Assembly (NCBI GenBank): GCA_024516035.1 | Contig: CM044956.1 | Span: forward strand, 55,612,233 to 55,676,232 | DNA from: Bactericera cockerelli | Lineage: Eukaryota; Arthropoda; Insecta; Hemiptera; Triozidae | Direction of reading: 5' to 3' | Length of the DNA stretch: 64,000 nt | Shown: positions 38,201 through 48,791 of the stretch, piece after piece | Layout: each line of letters starts with the position of its first letter | Position numbering within the stretch: the first letter of the stretch is position 1 | Translations under genes and position numbers: made by a program | The notes under the pieces: generated by a model | What the model was told of the DNA's origin: nothing | What the model saw: the letters and a program-made list of their open reading frames with translations, nothing else | Database searches by the model: none

Positions 38201-38244
38201 AAGCATCTCTTCTAAACACCACTGTAGCGACATATTTACCTTGA
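32265..38244 (+). CDS. SLC36-type proton-coupled amino acid transporter (partial; N-terminal helices missing)
   Basis: Exons 32265-32386, 33439-33523, 34497-34784, 35379-35557, 36236-36411 and 37958-38244 splice in phase (GT-AG throughout) to 378 residues plus stop. They cover roughly the second helix to the C-terminus of an SLC36/Pathetic-like transporter of the amino acid/auxin permease superfamily. Recognisable parts are CRRHRTPHMEYADVM, GLIIFPLNQIRTLKYLSPLS, IEKNMKTPEDYRKTFGVYN, GYAKWGEGTKPTITWNLP, LQSFVPYEI and GAFCLPTVGITFPAIMEICY. Several hydrophobic segments fit a multi-pass membrane protein that moves small amino acids with protons at lysosomal or plasma membranes. Family members have about 450-500 residues, so some 80-100 are missing. 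The expected first-helix exon (GTGILAMP-type) is absent. The N-terminal exon appears at 32530-32641, after the first listed exon, which is out of order. Introns carry LINE and SINE remnants. Confidence 0.88.
32403..32500 (+). pseudogene. decayed duplicate of the end of the transporter N-terminal exon
   Basis: ccatacaaccaccgacggac, then caccccatctcgtaagttaa and gttgctttaactgatat, match 32608-32665 (ccatacaaccaccgccgga, caccccacctcgtaagttca) about 191 bases away. It is a small tandem duplication that includes the donor site. Confidence 0.75.
32530..32641 (+). CDS. N-terminal cytoplasmic exon of the SLC36-type transporter, out of order
   Basis: Bounded by cctgtgacag and gtaagt. The frame reads PMVNIECERIDEKPIKES, continuing to YNHRRNKHPTS. 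In insect SLC36 proteins a Y-N-P-x-x-H-R-x-x-x-H-P-T-S segment immediately precedes the first transmembrane helix, and the exon's ending phase (2) fits that next exon. It should therefore lie upstream of the exon at 32265-32386, yet it is downstream. The ATG at 32535 could be the start codon. A decayed copy of its 3' end and donor lies at 32403-32500. Either the assembly is wrong here or the locus is rearranged. Confidence 0.7.
33073..33290 (+). repeat. SINE family E
   Basis: tRNA-like head ctctgtagcttgattgataa then ggcgacggacttgtaatcgg, a body with agcgagtttgagtagctgtg, and the shared tail gtcgtgatatgaccatgcat. Second copy at 48792-48950. Intronic in the transporter. Confidence 0.65.
33655..34075. 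other. transporter intron, nothing recognised
   Basis: AT-rich with no exon. Confidence 0.35.
34078..34445 (+). repeat. LINE 3' end encoding an RNase H-region remnant
   Basis: Frames spell the phrase RMRIGHTRATHSFLFK and, after a shift, a cysteine-rich end. This is the C-terminal region of Jockey-like LINE polyproteins. It ends atcagcgcgaacgacct, then poly-A. Degenerate. Same family at 36416-36975. Confidence 0.65.
34786..35378. other. transporter intron
   Basis: No exon. It holds a short GA microsatellite (34955-34967) and an inverted pair, tcgcgcccaa at 35132 and gggcgcaaagag at 35277. Confidence 0.4.
35640..35800 (-). repeat. tRNA-derived SINE (family D-like)
   Basis: Reverse complement: ggtagctcagtggtaaaggc and box B gggttcgaaacccagccgg. 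It is a head without a closing acceptor stem. Confidence 0.6.
35820..36075. repeat. about 47-bp tandem repeat
   Basis: Five or six units of the type ggagaaagattgtgtgaatt followed by caccttgattttcattc. Intronic in the transporter. Confidence 0.8.
36416..36975 (+). repeat. second LINE 3' end with RNase H-region remnant
   Basis: gatgagaatcggacacaccc and gcgctactcataatttccta parallel 34138-34175, and the 3' end (aatcagcgcgaacgacct, then poly-A) is the same. Several stops. Confidence 0.65.
37045..37406 (-). repeat. SINE family B, near full length, with duplicated head
   Basis: On the minus strand the tRNA-like head (cctccgtggcgtaatggttg) occurs twice, 27 bases apart (37379-37406 and 37352-37378). 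Then come ccgagttcaactcccggctg, the shared core, and the body cgtcctaatccaggacgtta with a tail. Intronic in the transporter. Confidence 0.7.
37407..37957. other. transporter intron remainder
   Basis: AT-rich. T18 around 37811-37829, a core fragment of a SINE at 37590-37625, and a three-fold ctagattacctagag-like phrase at 37690-37730. No exon. Confidence 0.4.
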
Positions 38245-38261
38245 ATAGTTCCTGAAATTCA

Positions 38262-38452
38262 GCACTCTGTTGCTTAAAGAACATTGGGTTGATACTTTTT
38301 GAGATCATACTGGTTGGTACTGTTTGGGATACATTGATACTCTTTCTCCTGTTTGCTCAGCACTTACCTCTGCGCGTTCAATGTCTGGGACCAACATGAG
38401 TTGGAGAAAGAATCTCTTGTAAACTCCTCTGTGGCGACCCATTTGACTTGAA
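38262..38452 (+). pseudogene. decayed duplicate of the transporter's last exon
   Basis: ttaaagaacattgggttgat, cctgtttgctcagcacttac and ccaacatgagttggagaaag repeat 38104-38210 just after the stop codon, with insertions. It is a local tandem duplication of the exon end, not in frame with a gene. Confidence 0.8.
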
Positions 38453-39519
38453 AAATCCATTACTTCTACCGTTTTCGGGCAACTGGAAGTACTTTGGCAT
38501 TGTCTTCAGCTCCCATGAACGCTGTACTGCCTGTACTATAGTTTCTGTCTATACTGATAGTTGCAACTATTGTACAGGTAGGAGCTCTTTGGAAATGGCA
38601 TCTCACGCACATCACTATCAATGGACTATCTGTTTCTACGCAATGAGTAGGACTAAAGAGACCCTTCATTCTTGCAATTGATTGAGTTCCATTACTATGT
38701 ATTATGTAATCAAATTATACAAATAATGAGAAAAAGGATGGGATTCAAACCAACAGATCCCCACGCTGCTTGGCTTACCAGACTAGCGGTTTCACGTCAC
38801 GACCACTAAACTAACACAGTTGGGAAATATTTTTTTTTTTTTTAATGATGCACTAGGCTGGCCTATTGTTAGATTCAATTCAGCACTGGGGACAGACAGC
38901 CCTCAATACTGCGAATTTCTCATGTGGAACATTGAAGCGTACGGTATACCAAAAATGTTGCCTGGAGCTTTTCTTTCAGAGTGTGCTACAATAAACCTTC
39001 TATTTGCCATATACTTGGGAAATAAATTCATTTATGTTCCTTTTGATCAAGATAGCCTGAGTATAGTGTAGCATTCTACACATTCACTTGTTAATAATTT
39101 GTATTTGTAAATAATTGATTAAAAATTATACGAGATATAATTGCATCTACCCTTACAATTTCAGAGTTTTTTACTCCATTTTTCAGGTAACCTCTTTAGA
39201 AATTTCTTTCATGGAAATGAAAAAGGATATTTAAATATGTTATTTTTTTTTAACAGAAGTATCTTGCATCGTTTCAAGTCCCTAAATTATCTATCTATGA
39301 ACACTGGAGCAGTAATGCCCCAACGTTTTTTAAAGCACTTAAAGGACTTTCAATATCCTAACTATCCACCACTGTCTCAGGGAGCAATGGTTCTGAGTCT
39401 TTAGAGTCAAGAACAATCAGGATGTTTGTTTATTCGAGAGCCTCATTTATTCTCTAACTCCTTCTTAATTAAATAATTACTCTCAACTTGTAATTATCCT
39501 GCAGGCTACAGGGCACACT
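38453..39519. other. downstream of the transporter
   Basis: No gene is supported. A minus-strand tRNA-like SINE head is at about 38728-38815 (gggattcaaaccaacagatc), followed by T12. An ATAAA-type signal near 39020 (gggaaataaattc) could serve the transporter, but that is weak. Confidence 0.35.
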
Positions 39520-39741
39520 GCAATGTTTTCTCTCTCTCTTTCTTTCTTTCTTGCTCTCTTTCTCTTTATTTCTTTCTTTCTCTTTATTTCTTTCTTTCTC
39601 TTTCATTCTCGCCCTCTTTCTCTCCCTCTTTCTTTCTTTCTTTCTCTCTCTCTCCTCTCTCTTTCTTTCTTTCTCTCTCTCTCTATGTTTCTCTCTCTCT
39701 GTATCTTTCTCTCTCTCTCCCTTTCTCTCTTCTTTTCTTTC

Positions 39742-39791
<50 letters not shown>

Positions 39792-40015
39792 CCACTCTCA
39801 TAATTTTATCTCCTCTTTCTATCTATCTCTCTCTGATTCCACAAATCCACATATTTCTTCTCCCCTCTCTCTTATTCTCTCCTTGTCTTTCTAATTTATA
39901 TTTTCTCATTCTGTACTCTCCCTCTTTCTCTCTCTCTTTTCCATCCATTTTCTCTCGTTTCATGTCTTTATCTCTTTCTGACTCTTTTTCTTCTCTTTCT
40001 CTCTGTCTCTGTCTC

Positions 40016-40060
<45 letters not shown>

Positions 40061-40105
40061 CATCCTCTTTCCTTTTTCCTCTTCCCCCTGTACATTCTCT
40101 CTCCC
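39520..40105. repeat. TC-rich microsatellite, about 590 bp
   Basis: Mixed (TC)n, (TTTC)n and (TCTG)n. The long frames through it are compositional artefacts. Confidence 0.95.
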
Positions 40106-40404
40106 CCCACCCCCTAAACTTCTATGCACTTGTGTTTATTCTTGGAGAAAAAAAGTTCCTGAAAGCTAAATGAAGGCAAAACAAGAGCTTTTAAAAAAAC
40201 TTCGCTTGTATATCCAGTGAAAGTTTTTGAGGCTAACTTTTAACAAAGTACAAACATTCTTTTTCAAGATGTTTCGATTACTACGCCTAAGAATATTTAG
40301 TTATTAAAGTAAAATATGAATCAATAAACATGCCTAATTGGCTGGGGTATAGCTGAAGGCGAACCCGACTTTCATAATTTGCTCGGAGTTATAAAAAAAA
40401 TAAT

Positions 40405-41398
40405 AATAATAACACTCTTTAGTGGAAGGTAACCACCAGGCGAGGTTAATGCTCAAAGCATTTTCTACCACCGTCCTCAGAGTCTTATAATTACGTGGTT
40501 ACAAACTCAAATTAATGAGGAAAAATTCATGCACTGGGTGGGATTCGAATCAACGGGGGAGGCGCCTCATTGAGTCCCGTCTGGATTTGTCCCTTTTTGT
40601 CGATGCTTCATTGAGTCCCAAGGTTTGGGAACGGTTGAAGTTATCGTACCACTCATTGAGTCCCGTACATAATTAATACCTATTTTTCCTTATACATAAA
40701 CTTGTACATAGAAGATCATATTATTTGTCAGTCAGTTGGGTCAGTCCTCCTCTAAAAAATTAGAACAGTCTTTTCATTTTTTATTAAGAATTCTTGTTTT
40801 TATTTTATTCATAAATGAAAATGAAATTATTGTCTATTGGAATTTGATGCGTAAGTGAATTTTTTGTTAGAGGAATTTTGTAGTTAGATAGGGTTAGGTA
40901 AAGTTAACAAGGTGAGATTGCACGATAGATTTCTGACTTCAGTTTGTCGGGTAGGATGGTTGGGTGAGGGGCTTAGGTTAGGTTGAAATTAGCGCAGGCG
41001 GTTAGGCCGGGTCGCGCAGTGACCCGGTCTAACCCTGCGCTAATTTCAACCTAACCTAAGCCCCTCACCCAAGCTATCCTAGCTGGCTAACGAAACACAA
41101 CATTTAGACATAACTGTCCGCGTATTCATTTTTATAAAAATTAACTGTGTTCTTATTTACTTCTTCTTATATACTAACATCAGGTAAAGGGACTCAATGA
41201 GTCATATGGTCTGGTAGACCCAAAAATATTAGGGGACTCAATGAGGCATATGGTCTGAGGTACCTGCTAAAATTACGGGACTCAATGACATGAAAAAAAG
41301 GTCAACGGGACTCAATGAGTGTACGTCCGAATCAACGGACCCCTACGCTACCTGGATCACCAGACTAGCGCGTTAACCACTTGACTACCAGTGCACTG
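40405..41398 (-). repeat. SINE family C, split by a palindromic element
   Basis: 40405-40556 and 41328-41398 together make one minus-strand family C SINE. It is flanked by gagttat-type direct repeats (ggagttat at both ends), and copy B of the block lacks it (51545-51560 is continuous). Confidence 0.8.
40557..41327. mobile_element. 771-bp palindromic element with CTCATTGAGTCCCG repeats
   Basis: Inserted in the SINE with an 11-bp direct repeat CGAATCAACGG (40546-40556 and 41328-41338). The ends carry CTCATTGAGTCCCGT in opposite orientation, and three or more further copies of the motif lie just inside each end, inverted left versus right. The centre (about 40952-41082) is a nearly perfect hairpin with arms of about 58 bp, including gggtgaggggcttaggttag and its complement. 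It is non-coding and likely a non-autonomous DNA transposon. A duplication of 9-11 bp suggests a Mutator-like group, but no family is recognised. Confidence 0.75.
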
Positions 41399-41408
41399 GG
41401 AGTTATTA

Positions 41409-41641
41409 AAAAAGCCAGCCCTCGTGGCGGATTGGTTGTGACTATAGTCCGTAGTGCAGAGATCCCGAGTTCGATTCCCGGTTAGGGTAGACTTTTCGAA
41501 GAAAATTCTGTTCCCTCCAAACACGTTAGGCTGGCATTTCCGGCCCTACCCAGAATGGGTGAGGTTTATGTGGGTAGCTGGTACGATTCCCCGCGAATGG
41601 AGGGTCAAAGGCCATCCTGAAACACTCATCTTTAAAAAAAA
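41409..41641 (+). repeat. SINE family B head and core with family A tail
   Basis: Head ctcgtggcggattggttgtg, box B gagttcgattcccgg, core cggccctacccagaatgggt, tail aaacactcatctttaaaaaa as in family A. Copy at 51563-51770. Confidence 0.75.
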
Positions 41642-42059
41642 ATTGTATCTATGTACTTATTAATCTCAGTTTCTTATCTAGGTCTTTATATTATTATCTC
41701 TTTTTTTAAAACTTCATTTCAATTTTCGATCCTAATAGCCCTAATAGGATAATTTCATCATCCTGTCTGAAACAGTTAGGCGAGGAGATAGAATCGGATT
41801 TAAAAATTTGAATTTCATTAGACGGGAGAAAAATTGAATTTAAAACCTCCCTGAGAATTTCGAGTGAGATTTAGAACGAAGCTTTCGGTTATTTTATTAA
41901 AAATGTCAAAAATTTGGAAAGTTAGAAAAAATAAAATATTGCCGATTGTTTCTTTTTTATTTCTTCTTCTTTTTTAAGAGGAAAAGTGTGTCATTTTTTC
42001 TTCGAGCAAATTTTTACAGAAAAGAAGGCAGAATTAAGAAATTTGTACCTAACTGTTGG

Positions 42060-42278
42060 AGTAAGAATAAAAGTGTGTCAATTTGATTTGGTCGTGAAAA
42101 ACAATCAATTTAAATGGAACCCTCGTGTTGCTGGCTATTCCCAGCTCCACTGAGGCTGGTTGAGGTTAATTTGAGTATCTGATTTTTGAGTTTCCACCGA
42201 AAAGAGAGAACCCTAAAACCCCTGTTGTGATAAATATGAACATTTCGTTGAAATATGACCATTTAGTCGACGTTAAAC
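42060..42278 (+). repeat. SINE core and tail, headless
   Basis: Core gctattcccagctccactga then ggctggttgaggttaattt, with a tail related to atatgaccatttagtcgacg. Copy at 52660-52865. Confidence 0.6.
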
Positions 42279-42343
42279 TCGAAAAAAAAACCCGAAATCA
42301 AAACAAAAAGGTCTCATTACCTACAAATTATTTACAAGGAATC

Positions 42344-42565
42344 AACCGCCGTGGTGTAACGGTTGTGACTTCTGCTCATGATGCAGATGTCTCGAGTTCG
42401 ATGCTGGGATGGGCAGAATTTTCTAATCTCGTAAGAAAAGAAACATGATATGGATCATTTCAGGCCCAATCCAGACTGGGTGAAGTTTTTTGGTTGTTTT
42501 GTGATTTTTAACCGATTGTGACTTAAAACCAACGGCCTGGGCATAAATGACTCATCTTTCAACAT
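42344..42565 (+). repeat. SINE family B-like copy
   Basis: Head gccgtggtgtaacggttgtg, box B-like gagttcgatgctggg, core ggcccaatccagactgggtg. Copy at 52921-53145. Confidence 0.65.
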
Positions 42566-44245
42566 TAACCTCGCCTTGTGGTTACCTTCCACTAAAGAGT
42601 GTTATTATTAGATGATATTATTATCATAATCCTTCCACAGGAACGGAAATCGTCCTCGATAAACATTCCTACAGCACTAATCAGTTGATTAGTGATTAAT
42701 CACCCTGGTAAATGTAATTGTTAGATTTCCTTAAGAGTCGTGTCACCCTGTATATAAGGGACCGAGTTTTCTTTGCCAAATTTTAAAGTTGTTTTTGAAA
42801 ACACACTGCTTTCTTTCACTTTGCAACTTTTAACTTCGGTTCAAAAAAGCATTAGGATTTGTTGTTTATGTAAGTTTTTTTATCGTTGGACTTGAATGAG
42901 AGAGAAAATCAAGGTCGAGTTTTACGCATATATAGAAATAGGTATACCTATAATAGCCCTGTTTTATATATGTAAAGACAATATGAATTTTAGAAACCTA
43001 TGTGTCCGCTATTTCGTTGGTTATTATCTAATGGTGTTATCTAAAAAAAAAAAAAAAAAAAAAATGGTGCGATTATGATTATATCATTCGAAGAGCGCAG
43101 AGAAGTATACCTACATACATAACTAACATAACTATAACTTATTGTGCATGATTTAAATTATTTTCTTTTTTACATATTGATCTCACGTCAAATATGGATA
43201 GTTACAACTTAAAAGATCAAAATATTCATACAAAAGAAGTAAATTTAAAAAAATAATATAATAAAATTAACTAAAATATACTGATACAAGAACAAATAAA
43301 AGCACAAAAAACTGAAGCAAATAAATTATCAAAGGCTGAAACACTTATCAGGACCTCATATTATAAGACTTTTACTGCTCATGCACAGATTCGCAGTTGA
43401 ATTTCTGAAGTTTTTATATTGTTTAGGTAATATAATCATTTTACAAATTATAATATCTATAATTATTTTTCGTTATACTAAACCGACAGCACGTTGCATC
43501 GTTTTTCCAAAAAGAAATAAAGAAGAAAAAAAAAATAATTTCGTGCAATAAATGAAACATTTGTCAAATATGGCTGTTTATTATTATTATTTTTGAGAAT
43601 TAATTTGACTGATTGGACACACATTTACAAGTCAAAATGTTTTCTTGCTATTTTTATCTATCTGTCATACATGCGAAATTTTTAGACATTCCACAATTTA
43701 TTAATTACAGTAAAATAATAATAACAAAATTTTATTGAAGTGTTTTTGACCATCCGTGTTTTTTGTGATTACATACATAACTAATTATTGTATTAAACAT
43801 GAAAACATCCCATATGAGCACTAGATCTTGAATTGTGAACTTTTACCTTTTGAGTGTAGGTAGTGGATTTTTTTTATCATTTTTTATTTATTATTTCTTC
43901 GTATCAACGCGTGTGCTATAATAATTCCGTGTCAGATACCTATATCACGGTGTTCAGGGAATTATATAGACGCCCAGATCCCTTGACTGGGCTCCTTTTA
44001 TATCCATTGATTCTATTTGGTGAAAAGAGAATCTCGGAAGTGAGTATAATGGATTTTTTATGAGAACTTTCCTTTCTAGTAAAAAACAGAAAATGTCTTT
44101 ATGTCAAATCAAAAAGAACATGAAATCTAAATTAGTATCTGATTACATTCGTGCATTCTCAGTTTACGGCTTCTTTTATAACCACACCATAAGATCTAAT
44201 AAAGGTAAAAAAGGTAAGTAGGTTGACCACCCTCAATGGTTAGGT

Positions 44246-44410
44246 GGTGGGTGCACGGAGTGGTTGACTCTCACAAACCAGCTACTCAAGTCAGTCTCAC
44301 CCAGGCTGAGTGGGGTCGGAAATAGCCAGAATCACGAGGGTTCGAGTTCGAATGGTCATCCATCCAAGTCCTAGTCTCGCAGGAAGTTGCTTAACTTCAG
44401 TTCCTGGCGT
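44246..44410 (-). repeat. 5S rRNA-headed SINE, partial
   Basis: Reverse complement: gaagttaagcaacttcctgc (5S-like), then ggatggatgaccattcgaac (box C-like) and the core. Counterpart of 62604-62806 in copy B. Confidence 0.7.
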
Positions 44411-44416
44411 AGCTGC

Positions 44417-45697
44417 AGTTTATTATTATTATTTATGAGTTGACGGGAGATACCCCTTTTACAAGTTTCCCTAACCTATATCTAAAACGTAAAACTAAAG
44501 CATAAAACTAAAACTTAATGCTAAAGTAGGTGATGAAAAAATAAAAAATAAAAAAATCCAGTATCTTAGTAGAGTAAAAAATATAAAGAATGTAAAAAAA
44601 ATAAAAAACTGGTTCACTGGTTCAAGGTGGACAGAACGGACAATTTGCTTTTTAAAATATCAGAAAATCAAAATCGAGGGGTGGTGAAGTGACAATGTTA
44701 CTGAGTCTCATAAGTCTGTTAAGTGGACAGTTTTGGCCTATATTGGTTTTAAATAGGGCCGGTTCAAAAAGTAAATGGTGTCTTGAACTTATGCGTTGTG
44801 CTTTCACGTTTACATAGGAGAGAAGTTCTGGACAGTTGACTTTGTTGTGGAGAAGTTTGTGCAGAAAGATGACATCTGCTATGTTTCTCCTGTGTTCTAA
44901 TGTACTCAGTTTACTTACAGAAAGGATTTCAGAGTAGTCATGATTTTCGATTTTGATTCTCTCACGGACAGCTAAGAATCGAAGAAATTTTCTTTGAATC
45001 TTTTCCAACATATCAATATAAGTAGTGTAGGATGGTGACCAAAGAGGAGAACAATATTCAAGGGTAGGTCTTACGAGAGAGCAATATAGGTTTTTTTTAT
45101 TGTTTTCGGGGATTTAAAGTCTCTAGAATTCCTTTGTAGAAATCCTAGGTTTCGTAGAGCTTTATTCTTGATCTCGTTATAATGAGTGGTGAACTTGAGG
45201 TCTGAGTCAAGAGTTACCCCAAGATCTTTAACATGATGGATTCTCTCTAAGACCACGCCACCTATGTTATACTCGTACGTTAAGGGATTTTTCTTACGGT
45301 GGAATGACAAAACAAAGCACTTGTCTACGTTCAAGTCCATTCTATTCACCTCGCACCAAGTGTGAAGTGAGTCTAGGGCGCGCTGCAAAGTCAACTGGTC
45401 CTCCCGCCCATTTATATTGAACGAAAGTCTTAAATCATCAGCAAAAAGTAAGCTAAGTACTTGATTAATGTTGGGGATTAGATCGTTGATGAATATGTTA
45501 AAGAGGATACCGGATATGTGGCCACCCTGAATACATCCTGAATTTACTTTAATAGGGTGGGAAAAAGTGTTATTATATTGAACTATTTGTGTTCGGTTAG
45601 TGAGGTAGGTTCGAGTCCATGATAGTAAAGGATCTTCGACTCCTATGGCTTTTAGCTTATTACAGAGGATGTTAATGTTCACTTTATCGTACGCCTT
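44417..45697 (-). pseudogene. 5'-truncated non-LTR retrotransposon (reverse transcriptase fragment)
   Basis: On the minus strand, 45682-45071 encodes 203 residues of a LINE reverse transcriptase: SGCIQGGHISGILFNIFIND, LLFADDL (catalytic box) and LNVDKCFVLSFHRKKNPL. A one-base shift near 45094, beside a T8 run, leads into the frame 45011-44652 with the post-RT region LEKIQRKFLRFLAVRERIK. The element ends in a TAA-rich tail at 44417-44430. Missing the 5' part and shifted, it is dead. It is inserted in copy A of the block only: copy B is continuous at about 62840. Confidence 0.8.
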
Positions 45698-46139
45698 TCA
45701 CGGCTTTGAAATAAAAAATGTGAAAAACTGGGTATGACAAATTTTCGACGAAAAAGTAAAGGCTCTAAAATGTGATTTGGGTTCGAATCTCGACTTAGGA
45801 GAATATTTTGTAGTCTAAACTTAAAAGTCCGGGGTCTTCTCATATCTCATGAGGAAAAATGAGTAGTTACTTGTATGAGTAACGACTGAATTTATTATCA
45901 CAGCCTTACACGTTTAGTTTAATACAAACTCAAATGCTGTTACATCATAATAAGCATTAATACCTACATATTATACAATACATAGCTACAAGCGTCAATG
46001 TAAGCATCTATAATTAGACACGCCCCCTTTTTCTCATTTTCAACACAGTTTTCAACAGAAAATATTCTGTTCTTGGCATTAACAGATTTGCTTCATAAAC
46101 AACAAATAAGAATATTTGATGAAAAACAGGATGGAAAAG

Positions 46140-46191
46140 AAGTGAGAAGAGATAGAGAGAGGAGAGAGAGAAAGAGAGAGAAAAGAGAGAT

Positions 46192-46248
<57 letters not shown>

Positions 46249-46835
46249 GAAGAGAGGAAGGAGGGAGATGAAAAATTCATAATAATGTATAATTAATTCA
46301 ACCACGCAGGACAGAATAGAGAGAAAGAAAGAAAGAGAGAAAGAATAAATGAAGAGAGAGAGAGGAGGAGAGGCACGAGAAAATAGAATGTTATAAAGAG
46401 AGAGGAGGAGACTAGAAAGAGAGAGAAGAGAAAGAAGAGAGAAAAAGAAAGAGAAGAGAGAAAAATAAATAGTAAGAGAGAGAGAGAGAGAGAAAGAGGC
46501 ACGAGGGAAAATAGAAATGTTATAAAGAGAGAGGAGGAGACTAGAAAGAGAGAGAAAGAGAAAGAGAGAGAGAAAAAGAAAGAGAAAAAGAGAAAAATAA
46601 ATAGAAAGAGAGAGAGAAGAAAGAGAGACGGAAAAAGAGGCACGAGGGAAAATAGAAATGTTATAAAGAGAGAGGAGGAGACTAGAAAGAAAGAGAAAGA
46701 TAAAGAGAGAGAGAAAGAGAAAGAGAAAGAGAAAGAAAAGATAAGAAAGAGAAAGAGAAGAAAAAAGAAGAGAGAAAGAGAAGAGAAAGGAAAAAGAAAA
46801 GAGAAAGAGAAAGAAAAAGAGAGATAAAAAAAGAG
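46140..46835. repeat. GA-rich microsatellite, about 700 bp
   Basis: (GA)n, (GAAA)n and longer-period units such as ggcacgagggaaaatagaaa with atgttataaagagagaggag, repeated about three times with spacing near 130. Frames through it are artefacts. Confidence 0.95.
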
Positions 46836-47046
46836 CAGAAGTTTGATGGATACAGTAAAAAATTAAAGCTAAAGTTTCTCATAAATTTCACTAGTTTCAT
46901 ATCAACAGCACTGCTGTTGGTTGAAAGAGAATAAAGAATTGCTAAGAGGAATCTACAACAAACCAACATACACGTGTAGAAAAATATAATTATGCAATTT
47001 CTTCTTCTTTACTAGTTTCCCCTTTCGCCTTTTCCCTAACCTAATT
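46836..47046. other. AT-rich, nothing recognised
   Basis: No gene or repeat identified. Confidence 0.4.
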
Positions 47047-47183
47047 TTATTATTATTATTATAAACACTTTATTGGTCAACTACATACATTCATCAAATA
47101 GGACATGAAAAAAAAAGAACACAATAGAATATGTAGTGAACCGAGGGGCGAGGTTAAAGCCTGTGGCTTTCTCTTCCACCGAA
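47047..47183 (-). repeat. LINE 3' end, uninterrupted
   Basis: Reverse complement of the family at 32050-32190. It preserves the Tc1 target site uninterrupted. Confidence 0.75.
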
Positions 47184-47462
47184 CTTTTGGTAAAAAGCAT
47201 TGTTCAACCTCTAACCTAACCTACTTCTGGTAAAAGCATTGTTCAACCTCTAACCTAACCTACTTCTGGTGAAAGCATTGTTCAACCTCTAACCTAACCT
47301 ACTTCTGGTAAAAGCATTGTTCAACCTCTATTACCTCTAACCTAAACTACTTCTGGTAAAGGCATTGTTCAACCTCTATTACCTCTAACCTAACCTAACC
47401 TACTTCTGGTAAAGGCATTGTTCAACCTCTTTTACCTCTAACCTAACCTACTTCTGGTAAAC
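47184..47462. repeat. minisatellite with CCTAA-containing units
   Basis: About seven units of 40-55 bp of the type acttctggtaaaagcattgt, tcaacctctaacctaac. The cctaacctaacct part resembles the insect telomere repeat only superficially. Confidence 0.85.
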
Positions 47463-48020
47463 TCATACCTATATTAATATAAATATTTGTACATAAGACA
47501 CAATTCATTATTAATAAAATCATTAATTTGTTCTTTCAGGAAATTTCTAGAACATTTTCTTTGTAAAAATTTAAAGCATTCCATGTAATGCGTGTGATAC
47601 CACCCAGTAGGAAAGTTTACTGCTGGTTTGGTGGGTAATGGGGCACGATACCACCCTGTCAGTTCAAGCACAGCTCATATTACTATAATTATTTGTACAA
47701 TTACATAAGACACAACTCATAATTAATATAATTATTAATTGTTTTTGCAGTTAAACGTCCACATCATGTTCGTGTTCGCTGATAGGGCGACCTGGGAAAT
47801 AATGATATTTGCAAAACAATCCCACTCTCTGCAGAGCTAGCGGAGGAAGGGGCGGGGCCATCAAGAAAATTGCACATTTATAATTACACGGAATGTACTT
47901 TAGGCTAAGCATGGGATAGGTAGTACTCTAACTCGTGAGTTATGATATATCATGCTTCAGGTTAGGAGCAACTAACAACATGCTTGTTGAAAGTTGAAAG
48001 AAAGAAAAGGAAGAAGAAGA
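47463..48020. other. intergenic, nothing recognised
   Basis: No gene. A diverged two-copy phrase (catattactataattatttg and tatattaatataaatatttg) occurs at 47470 and 47673. Confidence 0.35.
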
Positions 48021-48182
48021 AAACCCCCGTCCTAATCCAGGACGTTCAATTAAATAGACTCATAGGCGTTAGGAAGGGCATCTAGCTGTGAAAATATGTG
48101 AAAACCAACCAACCTCAAACATGAGGTTGAACATCGTTGACCCTGCTTAAGCGGGATAAGACAGAGTAAAAGAAGAAGAAGA
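48021..48182 (+). repeat. SINE-B body and (GAA)n tail
   Basis: aacccccgtcctaatccagg through aaccaaccaacctcaaacat to agaagaagaaga. Same as 27950-28140. Confidence 0.65.
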
Positions 48183-48463
48183 CTATACTATATTCTATTA
48201 GTATCAGTATATCAGTATAAACAGAAGAGTGAGAAGTTGTACTAGATGTACATTCTACATGAATATCAGAACATACCTGGACAGCTGTTTCGAGCTTTTT
48301 TGCTCTCATCAGCAGGTAATAGTGCCATCAAATGCCATCAAATAACCTCTCTATTTTAATCAGTATAAACAGAAGAGTGAGAAGTTGTACTAGATGTACA
48401 TGAATATCTATTCTATCTAAAGTCCAGTAGTCTCTTCTCATTCCTGTTTGCAATATTTTCCCA

Positions 48464-48660
48464 GCCTCACTGACTCTCAAAAAACATTACACGATAAAAA
48501 CATCCCCCAACTAATCGATGCCGAAGGGAACATTAAAATGGGTTACAACGTCCATACACTGAAAGTTTTGCATAACCATATTGCAGACGGCAGAGAGGCT
48601 GCTTCAGATAGCATCTTGTGCATATTTAAAAGCTTTTCAATATACTTATACGTATACTAG
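48464..48660 (+). other. possible orphan exon, unrecognised
   Basis: An open frame follows a fair acceptor (gcaatattttcccag). It starts SLTDSQKTLHDKNIPQLID and continues through MGYNVHTLKVLHNHIADG. Codon use and amino-acid mix look more protein-like than the surroundings. No donor or partner exon was found and I do not recognise the family. It may be part of a decayed mobile element. Confidence 0.25.
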
Positions 48661-48791
48661 GCGCGGTCGGGGTAAAATGTTTTGGGGGTGCTACCACATA
48701 AACCGGACTAGAATGGAATTTATAGAGTCGTTCTTATACAGTATCTAAAGAGTTTGTGAGTTTCTTTACCATGGCAATCATATAATTATTA

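Larger units (their letters stand above)
40337..46290. repeat. duplicated block, copy A
   Basis: Homologous to 51501-63480. Shared stretches are about 40337-40404, 41400-43163, 43164-43305, 43306-44410 and 45700-46280, nearly identical apart from scattered substitutions and small indels. Insertions private to copy A are the family C SINE with its nested element (40405-41398) and a LINE fragment (44417-45697). Confidence 0.88.

Noticed and set aside
39523..40117. Long leucine/serine and arginine/glutamate-rich frames on both strands
   Set aside because: They are translations of the TC/GA microsatellite; the same holds for 46014-46969 and 63141-63548.
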